Positions 16,215 to 23,227 are shown, counted from the stretch's first letter. The stretch is DNA of 24,706 nt from an uncultured Bacillota bacterium (GCA_937907585.1 CALCVH010000031.1:1-24706), one strand, 5' to 3'. Made by a program: numbers and translations. The notes: generated by a model not told the origin, from the sequence alone.

Positions 16215-16416
16215 TACATCTTTAGTTAATATATCGCTCGGTGATATCTATGAACTTAAAAAACCTCATCCATGTGGAACAAACAAATGGGAAGTTGTTA
16301 GAAGTGGTGCAGACTGTAAAATTAAGTGTTTAGGATGCGGCCATATAATCTTAATCGATAGAGTAGATTTAAAGAAAAGAATAAAAACTATTATAAAAAG
16401 GGTAGAAAATCAATAA
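16207..16416 (+). CDS. DUF951 (YyzM-like) small zinc-binding protein
   Basis: A 69-residue protein of the DUF951 family, found across Bacillota, with no established function that I know. The family signature is complete: HPCGTNKW at residues 21-28, VVRSGADCKIKCLGCGH at about 30-46, and a basic C-terminus. C23, C41 and C44 plus His residues could bind a metal. The start at 16207 is chosen because the segment upstream in this frame is out-of-frame rsmG sequence with a Leu/Arg-rich translation unlike the family. The ribosome binding site is weak (AAAAAGAAAA), so translation is probably coupled to rsmG through the 8-bp overlap. It is the last gene before the tRNA operon. Confidence 0.85.
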   Translation: MIDTSLVNISLGDIYELKKPHPCGTNKWEVVRSGADCKIKCLGCGHIILIDRVDLKKRIKTIIKRVENQ

Positions 16417-16417
16417 T

Positions 16418-16433
16418 AAATCTTCGATTTTTC
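16418..16433 (+). terminator. Possible weak terminator after the DUF951 gene
   Basis: A 5-bp stem AAATC (16418-16422) with GATTT (16426-16430) is followed by only a short T run. It is too weak to be certain, and readthrough into the tRNA operon is possible. Confidence 0.3.
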
Positions 16434-16484
16434 GCCAAATTAAGGGTCTATAAGAAAAATAATAAATATCACGAAAAAAACTAA

Positions 16485-16513
16485 TTGACAAATAAAACCA
16501 CTTAAAGTAAAAT
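16485..16513 (+). promoter_or_regulatory. Promoter of the tRNA operon
   Basis: A perfect TTGACA (16485-16490) and TAAAAT (16508-16513) are separated by 17 bases. They lie about 30 bases before the first tRNA. This is the strongest sigma-70-type promoter in the window. Confidence 0.82.
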
Positions 16514-16541
16514 AATATAGCGCGGTTTTAAGAGGAAAGAC

Positions 16542-16618
16542 GGGCCAATAGCTCAGTTGGTTAGAGCGCTGCTCTGATAAGGCAGAGGTCGATGGTTCAA
16601 GTCCATCCTGGCCCACCA
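16542..16618 (+). tRNA. tRNA-Ile (anticodon GAT)
   Basis: A full cloverleaf of 77 bases with encoded CCA. The anticodon loop is CTGATAA. The last acceptor pair, 7-66, is A.C rather than paired. First gene of a 12-tRNA operon. Confidence 0.95.
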
Positions 16619-16641
16619 TCAACCGAGCATTAGAAATATGT

Positions 16642-16717
16642 GGAAGATTAGCTCAGCTGGGAGAGCATCTGCCTTACAAGCAGAGGGTCGGCGGTTCGAG
16701 CCCGTCATCTTCCACCA
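16642..16717 (+). tRNA. tRNA-Val (anticodon TAC)
   Basis: Acceptor GGAAGAT pairs with ATCTTCC; the anticodon loop is CTTACAA and the CCA is encoded. T-stem GGCGG/CCGTC includes a G.U pair. Confidence 0.95.
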
Positions 16718-16721
16718 AAGT

Positions 16722-16798
16722 GCCGAAATAGCGCAATCTGGCAGAGCAACTGACTTGTAATCAGTAGGTTGTGGGTTCAATTCCTACTTTCGGCACCA
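16722..16798 (+). tRNA. tRNA-Thr (anticodon TGT)
   Basis: Acceptor GCCGAAA pairs with TTTCGGC; anticodon stem CTGA/TCAG with loop CTTGTAA; CCA encoded. Confidence 0.94.
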
Positions 16799-16808
16799 TC
16801 CTCTTAAA

Positions 16809-16884
16809 GACTCGCTAGCTCAGCTGGTAGAGCACTTGACTTTTAATCAAGGGGTCTGGAGTTCGAATCTCCAGCGAGTCACCA
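16809..16884 (+). tRNA. tRNA-Lys (anticodon TTT)
   Basis: Acceptor GACTCGC pairs with GCGAGTC; anticodon stem CTTGA/TCAAG with loop CTTTTAA; CCA encoded. Confidence 0.95.
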
Positions 16885-16899
16885 CCAGTTACACTCTAT

Positions 16900-16986
16900 G
16901 CCTGAGTGGCGGAATAGGTAGACGCGTTGGATTTAAAATCCAATGTTAGCAATAACGTGCCGGTTCAAGTCCGGCCTTGGGTACCA
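16900..16986 (+). tRNA. tRNA-Leu (anticodon TAA)
   Basis: A class II tRNA of 87 bases with a long variable arm (GTTAGCAATAACG region). Anticodon stem TTGGA/TCCAA with loop TTTAAAA. The acceptor contains several G.U pairs, including G1.U72. CCA encoded. Confidence 0.93.
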
Positions 16987-16988
16987 AA

Positions 16989-17064
16989 GGGGCATTAGCT
17001 CAGCTGGGAGAGCGCCTGCCTTGCAAGCAGGAGGTCATCGGTTCGATCCCGTTATGCTCCACCA
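16989..17064 (+). tRNA. tRNA-Ala (anticodon TGC)
   Basis: Acceptor GGGGCAT pairs with ATGCTCC; anticodon stem CCTGC/GCAGG with loop CTTGCAA; CCA encoded. The T-stem ATCGG/CCGTT has a U.U mismatch at pair 50-64. A T7 run follows directly but no hairpin other than the tRNA itself. Confidence 0.95.
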
Positions 17065-17085
17065 TTTTTTTATTTAGAGTGAGAT

Positions 17086-17162
17086 GGCGACGTAGCTCAA
17101 TTGGCTAGAGCGTGCGGTTCATACCCGCAAGGTTGTAGGTTCGACACCCACCGTCGCTACCA
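17086..17162 (+). tRNA. Elongator tRNA-Met (anticodon CAT)
   Basis: The anticodon loop TTCATAC and acceptor GGCGACG/CGTCGCT with G1.U72 match the bacillar elongator Met tRNA. The T-stem GTAGG/CCCAC has an A.C mismatch at 51-63. CCA encoded. Confidence 0.88.
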
Positions 17163-17167
17163 AATCT

Positions 17168-17244
17168 GGACCCATAGCTCAGTTGGTTAGAGCTCCCGGC
17201 TCATAACCGGTCGGTCGTAGGTTCGAGTCCTTCTGGGTCCACCA
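17168..17244 (+). tRNA. tRNA-Ile2 (anticodon CAT, lysidine-modified type)
   Basis: Acceptor GGACCCA/TGGGTCC, the D-arm and the loop CTCATAA closely resemble bacillar tRNA-Ile2, whose C34 is converted to lysidine by TilS to read AUA. It lacks the initiator's GGG/CCC anticodon stem and the G1.U72 of the elongator Met. It has two mismatches: 27-43 (C.U) and 50-64 (U.U). Confidence 0.82.
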
Positions 17245-17267
17245 AACCAATTAAATAAGCAACAAAC

Positions 17268-17360
17268 GGAGAAATACCCAAGCCCGGTTGAAGGGATCGG
17301 TCTTGAAAACCGACAGGGGATGAAAGTCCCGCGGGGGTTCGAATCCCTCTTTCTCCGCCA
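17268..17360 (+). tRNA. tRNA-Ser (anticodon TGA)
   Basis: A class II tRNA of 93 bases with a long variable arm; anticodon stem CGGT/ACCG with loop CTTGAAA; acceptor GGAGAAA/TTTCTCC; discriminator G and encoded CCA. Confidence 0.95.
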
Positions 17361-17365
17361 TATAT

Positions 17366-17442
17366 CGCGGGATGGAGCAGTCCGGTAGCTCGTTGGGCTC
17401 ATAACCCAGAGGTCGTAGGTTCAAATCCTACTCCCGCCACCA
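17366..17442 (+). tRNA. Initiator tRNA-fMet (anticodon CAT)
   Basis: Three G-C pairs close the anticodon loop (GGG-CTCATAA-CCC), and the body CGCGGGATGGAGCAG is the bacterial initiator pattern. The acceptor starts C1 G2 C3 and ends G70 C71 C72, so position 1-72 is C.C rather than the usual C.A mismatch. CCA encoded. Confidence 0.92.
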
Positions 17443-17451
17443 TATAAATAC

Positions 17452-17528
17452 GGTCCTGTAGTTCAGTTGGTTAGAATGCCTGCCTGTCACGCAGGAGGTC
17501 GCGAGTTCGAGTCTCGTCGGGACCGCCA
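17452..17528 (+). tRNA. tRNA-Asp (anticodon GTC)
   Basis: Anticodon stem CCTGC/GCAGG with loop CTGTCAC; D-arm TAGTTCAGTTGG; discriminator G and encoded CCA. The acceptor is largely paired. Confidence 0.94.
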
Positions 17529-17539
17529 TTTAGGATGTT

Positions 17540-17615
17540 GGCTCGGTAGCTCAGTTGGTAGAGCAATGGACTGAAAATCCATGTGTCGGCAGTTCGATCC
17601 TGCCCTGAGCCACCA
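17540..17615 (+). tRNA. tRNA-Phe (anticodon GAA)
   Basis: Acceptor GGCTCGG pairs with CTGAGCC (one G.U); anticodon arm ATGGA-CTGAAAA-TCCAT; CCA encoded. Last tRNA of the operon. Confidence 0.95.
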
Positions 17616-17632
17616 TATTCTATGTTTTGTGA

Positions 17633-17668
17633 GGATTGACGTTGTTCAACCCTTTTTATTTTTTTTTG
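17633..17668 (+). terminator. Terminator of the tRNA operon
   Basis: GGATTGA (17633-17639) pairs with TCAACCC (17646-17652) with one A.C mismatch, followed by a T tract interrupted by one A (17653-17668). It lies 18 bases after tRNA-Phe. Confidence 0.65.
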
Positions 17669-17854
17669 GAACTATCGAAAATTAGGTTGGTAAAAATAAG
17701 ATTAGGTTTGAACGCTCGAACCCACCTACAAATATTAAATTTAGTACACGTATACATAAAAATAAAAAGGAAATCAGATATTACAGCTATAATGGTTCTG
17801 TATAAACCTGATTATCCTTTTTATTTAATCCGCCAATTTCCGTCAGGCGGGATT
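17669..17854. other. Non-coding gap with hairpins between the tRNA operon and the esterase gene
   Basis: No credible gene. It holds GGTTTGA/TCGAACC (17705-17722), a longer stem AAAAAGGAAATCAG with CTGATTATCCTTTTT (17764-17822), and AATCCGCC/GGCGGGATT (17827-17854). The second, read on the minus strand, runs into TTTTTATTTTTAT and is the likely terminator of the esterase gene. Confidence 0.5.
17757..17822 (-). terminator. Probable terminator of the carboxylesterase gene
   Basis: On the minus strand AAAAAGGATAATCAG pairs with CTGATTTCCTTTTT (one bulge) around a 30-base loop that contains an inner ACAG/CTGT pairing, followed by ATTTTTATG. The loop is long for a terminator. Confidence 0.5.
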
Positions 17855-19672
17855 TCAACCCTCAATTGAATTATTATATTCTTCAATTAGTTTATATGCT
17901 TCAAGATATCTATCTTTAATCATACTTACATTTTCGCCTAATTCTAATACATCATCACCTAAAGTTTCATACTTATTCCAAACAGGTAATCCTTCTCCAT
18001 TAGGATTTCCTGTTTTTATAAAATTAGCCCAATAATTAAGCATATAATTACTTAATTTTAGATCAGTATCATCATATGCATAATTTAATCCTTTTTTACT
18101 TATATTGCCGTATGCGTATACCATTTCACCACTATGATATGTGCCATAATATCCATTCTCTTTTGTGAAATGATATCTATATACATCTATATTGTTGTTT
18201 ATCGCATATTTTGTCCATGAATGATGTGGATATATAAACCAATATACGCTGATTATTTCATTGAATACTTCGAAAGCGTCCTTTTCTATTTTATCTTTAT
18301 ATAAATCACAGAACTTATCCGCTATATCTTGATTAAAATATTCTGCTAATCTTTGGTTTATATTATCTTTATTAGTAGGACTAAATAAGAATATTGGAAT
18401 AACAAATGGATCAGCTTCTTTAACGTTATATCCATTAAGAAGAGCTTCTTCATTATTTTCTCCTTTTTCATATGTTAGATAAGGCATTTCTTTTAATGCG
18501 TATCCATCAATGGTCATTCCACTATTTGTTGTTTCAGTCTTAACAAGTTCTGAAGCTGGAACTTTTCTTAAATCTTCAATATTAGAACAATTGAATTCCT
18601 CATATACTTTCTTACCAGTTTCTAGAGCGTTATCTAAAGTTCTAAATGTATGAGGAGGATTCTTTAATACAATAGAGCTTGATTCACCTATCGCTCTTTT
18701 AAATAATCCCTTAGCTAGAGGAGAAACACATAGAGCGCTTACGCTACTTGATCCAGCGCTTTCTCCCGCAACAGTTATATTATTTTTATCTCCACCAAAA
18801 TAACTAGCGTTCTTATTTACCCATTCTAAAGCTTTAATTTGGTCTAATAATCCATAATTACCAGTTGTATTATTAGTTGACTCATCAATTAATTCTTGAC
18901 TTGCGAAATATCCAAATATTCCAAGCCTATAGGTGATTGTGATCATTATTACATTCTTTTTAGCCATCTCTTCACCGTTGTAATCGATAAAAGAAGATGA
19001 TCCACTAGTTAAGCTTCCACCATGTATAAATACGAGTATAGGAAGATTATTTAGATTGTTGTTTGGTTTCCATATATTTAGATATAATGAATCCTCGCTA
19101 GCTTCTTCTACGCCAGTAGAATTATAGTCAGGACGCCAGGACTTTGATGCATACATATTAACTAATGTATCCATAACTGGACTTGAATATGTCTGCATAG
19201 ACCTAGGCGCAAACATACTTGCGTCTCTAACGCCATCCCAGTTTTCAACGTCTTGAGGTTCTTTCCATCTTAATTCACCAACTGGCGCTTTAGCGTATGG
19301 GATTCCTGCATATATTTCAACAGTCTTATCCTCATTATATATACCTTGAACTTTACCGTTTTCTAGTTCAAGGACTTCAGTCTTCTGTGCATTTCCACTT
19401 AAATCAGCTGATAATCTTTTAATTTCTGGTTTTGAAGCTGATATAAAGAAACCACTAACAATGATAAATATTCCCCAGGGAATTAATTTCCATCTTGTCT
19501 TTGTTTTCTTTAGGAACATTACTATTCTTGATAATCCTACTAGAACAATTAAAACAAGTTCGAGTATGAATAAGAATAATGGTCCGTTAGTTAAATCGAA
19601 TATGAATATCAATAATAACGAAAGTATTAAAAATAAAATATCAAATATTATGAATGAAATAATTCTTCTCAT
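17855..19672 (-). CDS. Membrane-anchored type B carboxylesterase
   Basis: A 605-residue protein of the carboxylesterase type B (alpha/beta-hydrolase) family, hydrolysing carboxylic esters; the substrate is unknown. Three hydrophobic helices at about 5-26, 31-54 and 64-80 make an N-terminal membrane domain, then the hydrolase domain begins near residue 98 (VQGIYN, then YAGIPYAKAPVGELRW). The nucleophile is Ser305 in AGESAGSSS. Likely partners are Glu419 in GYNVKEADPF and His513 in TYHSGEMVYAYG. The oxyanion loop reads HGGS where HGGG is usual. The start ATG has an AGGAG ribosome binding site 7 bases upstream. It is a single gene, divergent from ppdK. The active domain probably faces outside the cell. 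The membrane domain is unusual for the family, which normally has a signal peptide or none. Confidence 0.88.
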   Translation of the reverse strand: MRRIISFIIFDILFLILSLLLIFIFDLTNGPLFLFILELVLIVLVGLSRIVMFLKKTKTRWKLIPWGIFIIVSGFFISASKPEIKRLSADLSGNAQKTEVLELENGKVQGIYNEDKTVEIYAGIPYAKAPVGELRWKEPQDVENWDGVRDASMFAPRSMQTYSSPVMDTLVNMYASKSWRPDYNSTGVEEASEDSLYLNIWKPNNNLNNLPILVFIHGGSLTSGSSSFIDYNGEEMAKKNVIMITITYRLGIFGYFASQELIDESTNNTTGNYGLLDQIKALEWVNKNASYFGGDKNNITVAGESAGSSSVSALCVSPLAKGLFKRAIGESSSIVLKNPPHTFRTLDNALETGKKVYEEFNCSNIEDLRKVPASELVKTETTNSGMTIDGYALKEMPYLTYEKGENNEEALLNGYNVKEADPFVIPIFLFSPTNKDNINQRLAEYFNQDIADKFCDLYKDKIEKDAFEVFNEIISVYWFIYPHHSWTKYAINNNIDVYRYHFTKENGYYGTYHSGEMVYAYGNISKKGLNYAYDDTDLKLSNYMLNYWANFIKTGNPNGEGLPVWNKYETLGDDVLELGENVSMIKDRYLEAYKLIEEYNNSIEG

Positions 19673-19697
19673 AGTTAACTCCTATCTTTATATAAAA

Positions 19698-19703
19698 AGT
19701 ATA
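19698..19703 (-). promoter_or_regulatory. Possible -10 box of the carboxylesterase gene
   Basis: Minus-strand TATACT lies 25 bases before the ATG with a leader containing AGGAG. No good -35 is seen, and a TATAAA closer to the gene is an alternative. Confidence 0.3.
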
Positions 19704-19796
19704 CAATATTTGAAATGTGATTAAAATAAAATTCTATGATTAAGAATGAACAAAAACTCAAAACTCATATAAAAAAACGTGTTTTTCTGTACTTAT

Positions 19797-19818
19797 AATA
19801 ACTTTTTTTAAAGTTATT
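19797..19818. promoter_or_regulatory. Inverted repeat overlapping the ppdK -35 region
   Basis: A perfect 9-bp inverted repeat, AATAACTTT and AAAGTTATT, separated by TTTT, ends 12 bases before the ppdK -10. It has no upstream gene to terminate, so an operator is more likely than a terminator. Confidence 0.4.
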
Positions 19819-19827
19819 GATAAATTA

Positions 19828-19836
19828 TGATATAAT
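19828..19836 (+). promoter_or_regulatory. Extended -10 promoter of ppdK
   Basis: TGATATAAT contains a perfect TATAAT with the extended -10 TG dinucleotide. It lies 45 bases before the ATG. The -35 is weak (TTTAAA), consistent with an extended -10 promoter. Confidence 0.7.
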
Positions 19837-19881
19837 AACAACGTTGAAATAAAAACAAATATTAGGAGGAAAAAATTATTT

Positions 19882-22542
19882 ATGGAAAAGCAGTACGTTT
19901 TTCACTTTGAAGAAGCCTATGGTAAAGGCAAAGAACTTCTAGGTGGTAAAGGCGCTGGCCTTGCTGAAATGACACATATTGGAGTGCCAATTCCTCAAGG
20001 ATTTACAATCACAACAGAAGCTTGTACACTCTACTATGAATCAGGAAAGAACTTACCTGAATTTTTAGTTGAACAAGTTAAGAAAGCTGTTAAAGAAGTT
20101 GAAGCAAAAACTGGAAAGAACTTTGGTGGAAATCATAACCCATTATTAGTATCAGTTCGTTCAGGTGCTAGAGTATCTATGCCTGGTATGATGGATACTA
20201 TTCTAAACTTAGGTTTAAATGATACTACAGTTGAAGTTCTCGCAAAAGAAACTAATAACGTTAGATTTGCATACGATTCATATCGTCGTTTTATCTTAAT
20301 GTTCACTAACATCGCTAAAGGTCATCCAAGAACAGATATGGATAAGATGCTTGACGATTTAAAAGAAAGCAAAGGATATAAATTAGATACTGAAGTTACT
20401 GCTGATGAATTAAAAGAATTAGTTAAAGCTTATAAAGCTTACTACAAAAAAACATTTGGTGAAGATTTCCCAACTGATCCATATGTACAATTAATCGAAG
20501 CTGTTACAGCAGTATTCCGTTCTTGGGATAACCCTAGAGCAAACGTTTATCGTATGATGAACAACATCCCTTATTCTTGGGGAACTGCAGTAAACGTACA
20601 ATCTATGGCATTTGGTAACAAAGGCGAAACATCTGGTACAGGTGTAGCATTCAGCCGTGACCCAGCTACTGGTGAAAACAAAGTATCAGCTGAATACTTA
20701 CCAAACGCACAAGGTGAAGACGTTGTCGCTGGTATCAGAACTCCTCTTCATATCGATGAATTAAAGAAGAGAATGCCAGATGTATACAAACAATTCATGG
20801 ATACTATTAAATTAATGGAAAACCATTATAGAGATATGCAAGACATGGAATTCACAGTAGAAGATGGTAAATTATTCTTCTTACAAACTCGTAACGGTAA
20901 GAGAACTCCTGCTGCTGCATTAAAGATTGCTTGTGATTTAGTTGACGAAGGTTTAATTGATGAACAAGAAGCAGTTTTAAGAATCGATGCATTATCATTC
21001 GATAAATTACTATTACCAAACTTCAATAAAGCTGAACTAGATAAAGCTACACCAATCGCTACTGGTCTTGCTGCTGGTCCTGGTGCAGGAACTGGTAGAA
21101 TCGCTTTCACAGCTGAAGAAGCTGAAAAGAGACATAAAGCTGGTGAAAAAGTTGTTTTAGTTAGAGCTGAAACTTCTCCAGAAGATATCATCGGTATGGT
21201 TGCTTCTGAAGCAGTATTAACTATGCGTGGTGGCATGACTTCTCATGCTGCAGTAGTTGCTCGTGGTATGGGTAAATGCTGCGTATGCGGATGCTCTGCT
21301 GCTGTAATCGATGAAGAAGCTAGAACTGTTACAATTGATGGTAAAGTTTATACAGATAAAGACGTATTATCAATTGACGGTTCAACTGGTAAAGTATACG
21401 CTGGCGCTATCAGCACAGTTCAACCTGATTTAACTGCTGGATACTTCGGTAGATTAATGAAATGGGTTGATAAGAATAGAAAATTAAAAGTTAGAACTAA
21501 CGCTGATACTCCAAGAGATGCTAAACAAGCTAAGAAGTTTGGTGCCCAAGGTATTGGATTATGCCGTACTGAACATATGTTCTTCGATAAAGATAGAATC
21601 TTCTCTATGAGAAAGATGATCTTAGCTGACACTGTAGAAGAAAGAGAAGCTGCTTTAGCAGAACTCGAACCAATGCAACAAAAAGACTTTGAAGCATTAT
21701 ATAAAACAATGGGTAGATTCGGTGTAAACGTTCGTCTACTTGACCCTCCTCTACATGAATTCTTACCACAAGAAGATGAATTAATTGATGAACTCGCTAA
21801 AGCATTAAATAAATCATCTGATGAAATTAAAGATAAGATTGCTGAATTACATGAAGCTAACCCAATGATGGGACATAGAGGCTGCCGTTTAGCTGTTACT
21901 TATCCTGAAATCTGCAGAATGCAAACAAGCGCTATCATCAAAGCTGCTATCGCAGTTTCTAAGAAGAGCGGACATTTAGTTGAACCAGAAATTATGGTTC
22001 CACTAGTTCTTGAAGAAAAAGAATTAAAATTCGTTAAGAATATAATCACTACAACTGCTGATAAGCTAATCGCTGAAAGCGGATTAAATATGAAGTATCA
22101 TGTTGGTACTATGATTGAAATCCCTAGAGCAGCATTATTAGCTGATGAAGTAGCTTTAGAAGCTGAATTCTTCTCATTTGGTACTAACGATTTAACACAA
22201 ATGACATTTGGATTCTCAAGAGATGATGCTGGTAAGTTCTTACCATCATACTATGACAACAAGATTTTTGAAGAAGATCCATTCAAGACTTTAGATCAAA
22301 AAGGCGTTGGCAAACTCGTACAAATGGCTGTTAAACTTGGCCGTGATGCAAGAAAGAAAGCTGGCTTATCTAGATTACATGTTGGTGTATGTGGAGAAAC
22401 AGGTGGAGATCCAAAATCTATCGAATTCTATCATAACGCTGGCCTAGATTATGTTTCTTGTTCACCATTCCGTGTACCAGTAGCAAGACTTGCTGCTGCA
22501 CAAGCAAACATCAAAGCTAAAAGAGCTAAAGCTAGTAAATAA
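19882..22542 (+). CDS. ppdK: Pyruvate, phosphate dikinase
   Basis: This enzyme interconverts PEP, AMP and PPi with pyruvate, ATP and phosphate. In fermentative anaerobes it serves as the PPi-linked step at the end of glycolysis. The protein is 886 residues, full length. The N-terminal nucleotide-binding domain runs from about 1 to 340 (LLGGKGAGLAEM; SVRSGARVSMPGMMDT). The swivelling phosphohistidine domain carries His455 in MRGGMTSHAAVVARG. The C-terminal PEP/pyruvate barrel shows GLCRTEHMFF, FFSFGTNDLTQMTFGFSRDD and the catalytic Cys837 in VCGETGGDP. An AGGAGG ribosome binding site lies 12 bases before the ATG, longer than usual. Codon use differs from its neighbours, with many CGT arginine and GCT alanine codons where others use AGA and GCG, a mark of high expression. 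It is monocistronic. Confidence 0.98.
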   Translation: MEKQYVFHFEEAYGKGKELLGGKGAGLAEMTHIGVPIPQGFTITTEACTLYYESGKNLPEFLVEQVKKAVKEVEAKTGKNFGGNHNPLLVSVRSGARVSMPGMMDTILNLGLNDTTVEVLAKETNNVRFAYDSYRRFILMFTNIAKGHPRTDMDKMLDDLKESKGYKLDTEVTADELKELVKAYKAYYKKTFGEDFPTDPYVQLIEAVTAVFRSWDNPRANVYRMMNNIPYSWGTAVNVQSMAFGNKGETSGTGVAFSRDPATGENKVSAEYLPNAQGEDVVAGIRTPLHIDELKKRMPDVYKQFMDTIKLMENHYRDMQDMEFTVEDGKLFFLQTRNGKRTPAAALKIACDLVDEGLIDEQEAVLRIDALSFDKLLLPNFNKAELDKATPIATGLAAGPGAGTGRIAFTAEEAEKRHKAGEKVVLVRAETSPEDIIGMVASEAVLTMRGGMTSHAAVVARGMGKCCVCGCSAAVIDEEARTVTIDGKVYTDKDVLSIDGSTGKVYAGAISTVQPDLTAGYFGRLMKWVDKNRKLKVRTNADTPRDAKQAKKFGAQGIGLCRTEHMFFDKDRIFSMRKMILADTVEEREAALAELEPMQQKDFEALYKTMGRFGVNVRLLDPPLHEFLPQEDELIDELAKALNKSSDEIKDKIAELHEANPMMGHRGCRLAVTYPEICRMQTSAIIKAAIAVSKKSGHLVEPEIMVPLVLEEKELKFVKNIITTTADKLIAESGLNMKYHVGTMIEIPRAALLADEVALEAEFFSFGTNDLTQMTFGFSRDDAGKFLPSYYDNKIFEEDPFKTLDQKGVGKLVQMAVKLGRDARKKAGLSRLHVGVCGETGGDPKSIEFYHNAGLDYVSCSPFRVPVARLAAAQANIKAKRAKASK

Positions 22543-22568
22543 TTAGTATAAACAAATAGGAGCCATTA

Positions 22569-22627
22569 GAGCAGGCAAGATATCAACGATTTTAATTTCG
22601 TGGGTAGCTTGCCTCTCTCTTTTTTTA
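22569..22627 (+). terminator. Terminator of ppdK
   Basis: GAGCAGGCAAG (22569-22579) pairs with CTTGCCTCTC (22608-22617) with one bulged C. An inner ACGA/TCGT stem fills part of the loop, and a TCTTTTTTT tail follows. Confidence 0.8.
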
Positions 22628-22638
22628 TGATTTTAGTG

Positions 22639-22644
22639 TATAAT
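22639..22644 (+). promoter_or_regulatory. -10 box of the lipoprotein gene
   Basis: TATAAT lies 19 bases before the ATG, with an AAAGGTG ribosome binding site between them. No clear -35 is seen. Confidence 0.55.
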
Positions 22645-22663
22645 TGATTAAAAGGTGACCTTT

Positions 22664-23188
22664 ATGAAAAGATTTATAATTCTAATAACAACATTAGTTT
22701 TAATATGCACTCTTGCTTCATGTGGTAGATCTACATCAAGTTCAACTACTGAACCCAGTCAACCTACGACTCAGGAACCTAGTACTACAACTGGTGACAA
22801 TACTACTTCACAACATAGTGATGATGATGAACTAATGAATAAAACTTTATCTTTAAAAATTGGTAATATTGAAGTTGATGTTAATTGGCTCGATAACGAT
22901 TCAGTTACTGCATTAAAGAAACTTGCTAAAGATGGGCTTTCTATTGAAATGCATATGTATGGTGGCTTCGAACAAGTTGGTTCTTTAGGAACATCAATTA
23001 CATAAGATGACACTAGAATTACTACTTCACCAGGAGACATTGTTTTATATTCATCTAACCAAATAGTAATCTTCTATGATTCAAATACATGGGCTTATAC
23101 TAAACTAGGTCACATCAATTTATCTAAGAGTGAACTAACCGACTTATTAGGCGATGGTGATGTAGTCATTACAATTACCTTAAAATAA
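22664..23188 (+). pseudogene. Cyclophilin-like-domain lipoprotein gene interrupted by an in-frame TAA
   Basis: The start is the ATG at 22664 with AAAGGTG 6 bases upstream; a GTG at 22655 is part of that ribosome binding site. Residues 1-19 are a lipoprotein signal peptide ending in a lipobox (TLASC, lipidated Cys20), followed by a Ser/Thr/Pro-rich linker to about residue 50. A small beta-barrel domain of the cyclophilin-like type begins there (LKIGNIEVDVNWLDNDSVTAL, then MYGGFEQVGSLGTSIT). The frame stops at TAA 23003-23005. It then continues unbroken for 60 more codons with the rest of the same domain (DDTRITTSPGDIVLYSSNQ, then FYDSNTWAYTKLGHI) to a TAA at 23188. The continuity and family match on both sides show a single nonsense change, perhaps CAA or AAA to TAA. 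It may be a recent pseudogene, a sequencing error or, less likely, readthrough. Confidence 0.8.
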
Positions 23189-23219
23189 AAACACCACTAG
23201 ATTTTACTCTAGCAGTGTT
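23189..23219 (-). terminator. Terminator of the serine recombinase gene
   Basis: Minus-strand AACACTGCTAGA pairs with TCTAGTGGTGTT, two 5-bp stems with a 2x2 internal mismatch, followed by TTTATTTTA. The T tail exists only on the minus strand, so it serves the recombinase. Confidence 0.65.
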
Positions 23220-23227
23220 CGGAGGAT

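Noticed and set aside
16440..16622. Minus-strand reading frame with GQDGLEPSTSALSEQRSNQLSYWP-like translation
   Set aside because: It is the antisense of tRNA-Ile, a well-known false protein produced over tRNA genes.
17187..17402. Minus-strand frame containing GGPRRTRTYDRPVMSREL and RKRDSNPRG-like text
   Set aside because: It is the antisense of tRNA-Ile2, tRNA-Ser and tRNA-fMet, another classic spurious translation.
17636..17869. 77-codon plus-strand open frame after the tRNA operon
   Set aside because: It starts within the tRNA terminator, has no ribosome binding site, crosses several hairpins and overlaps the esterase end.
20826..21236. 136-codon minus-strand open frame inside ppdK
   Set aside because: It lies antisense to strongly conserved ppdK sequence, with no start signals.
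23003..23005. Programmed stop-codon readthrough or selenocysteine-like recoding in the lipoprotein gene
   Set aside because: The codon is TAA, not TGA, and no recoding structure is apparent. A simple nonsense change or sequence error is more economical, so it is listed as a pseudogene.
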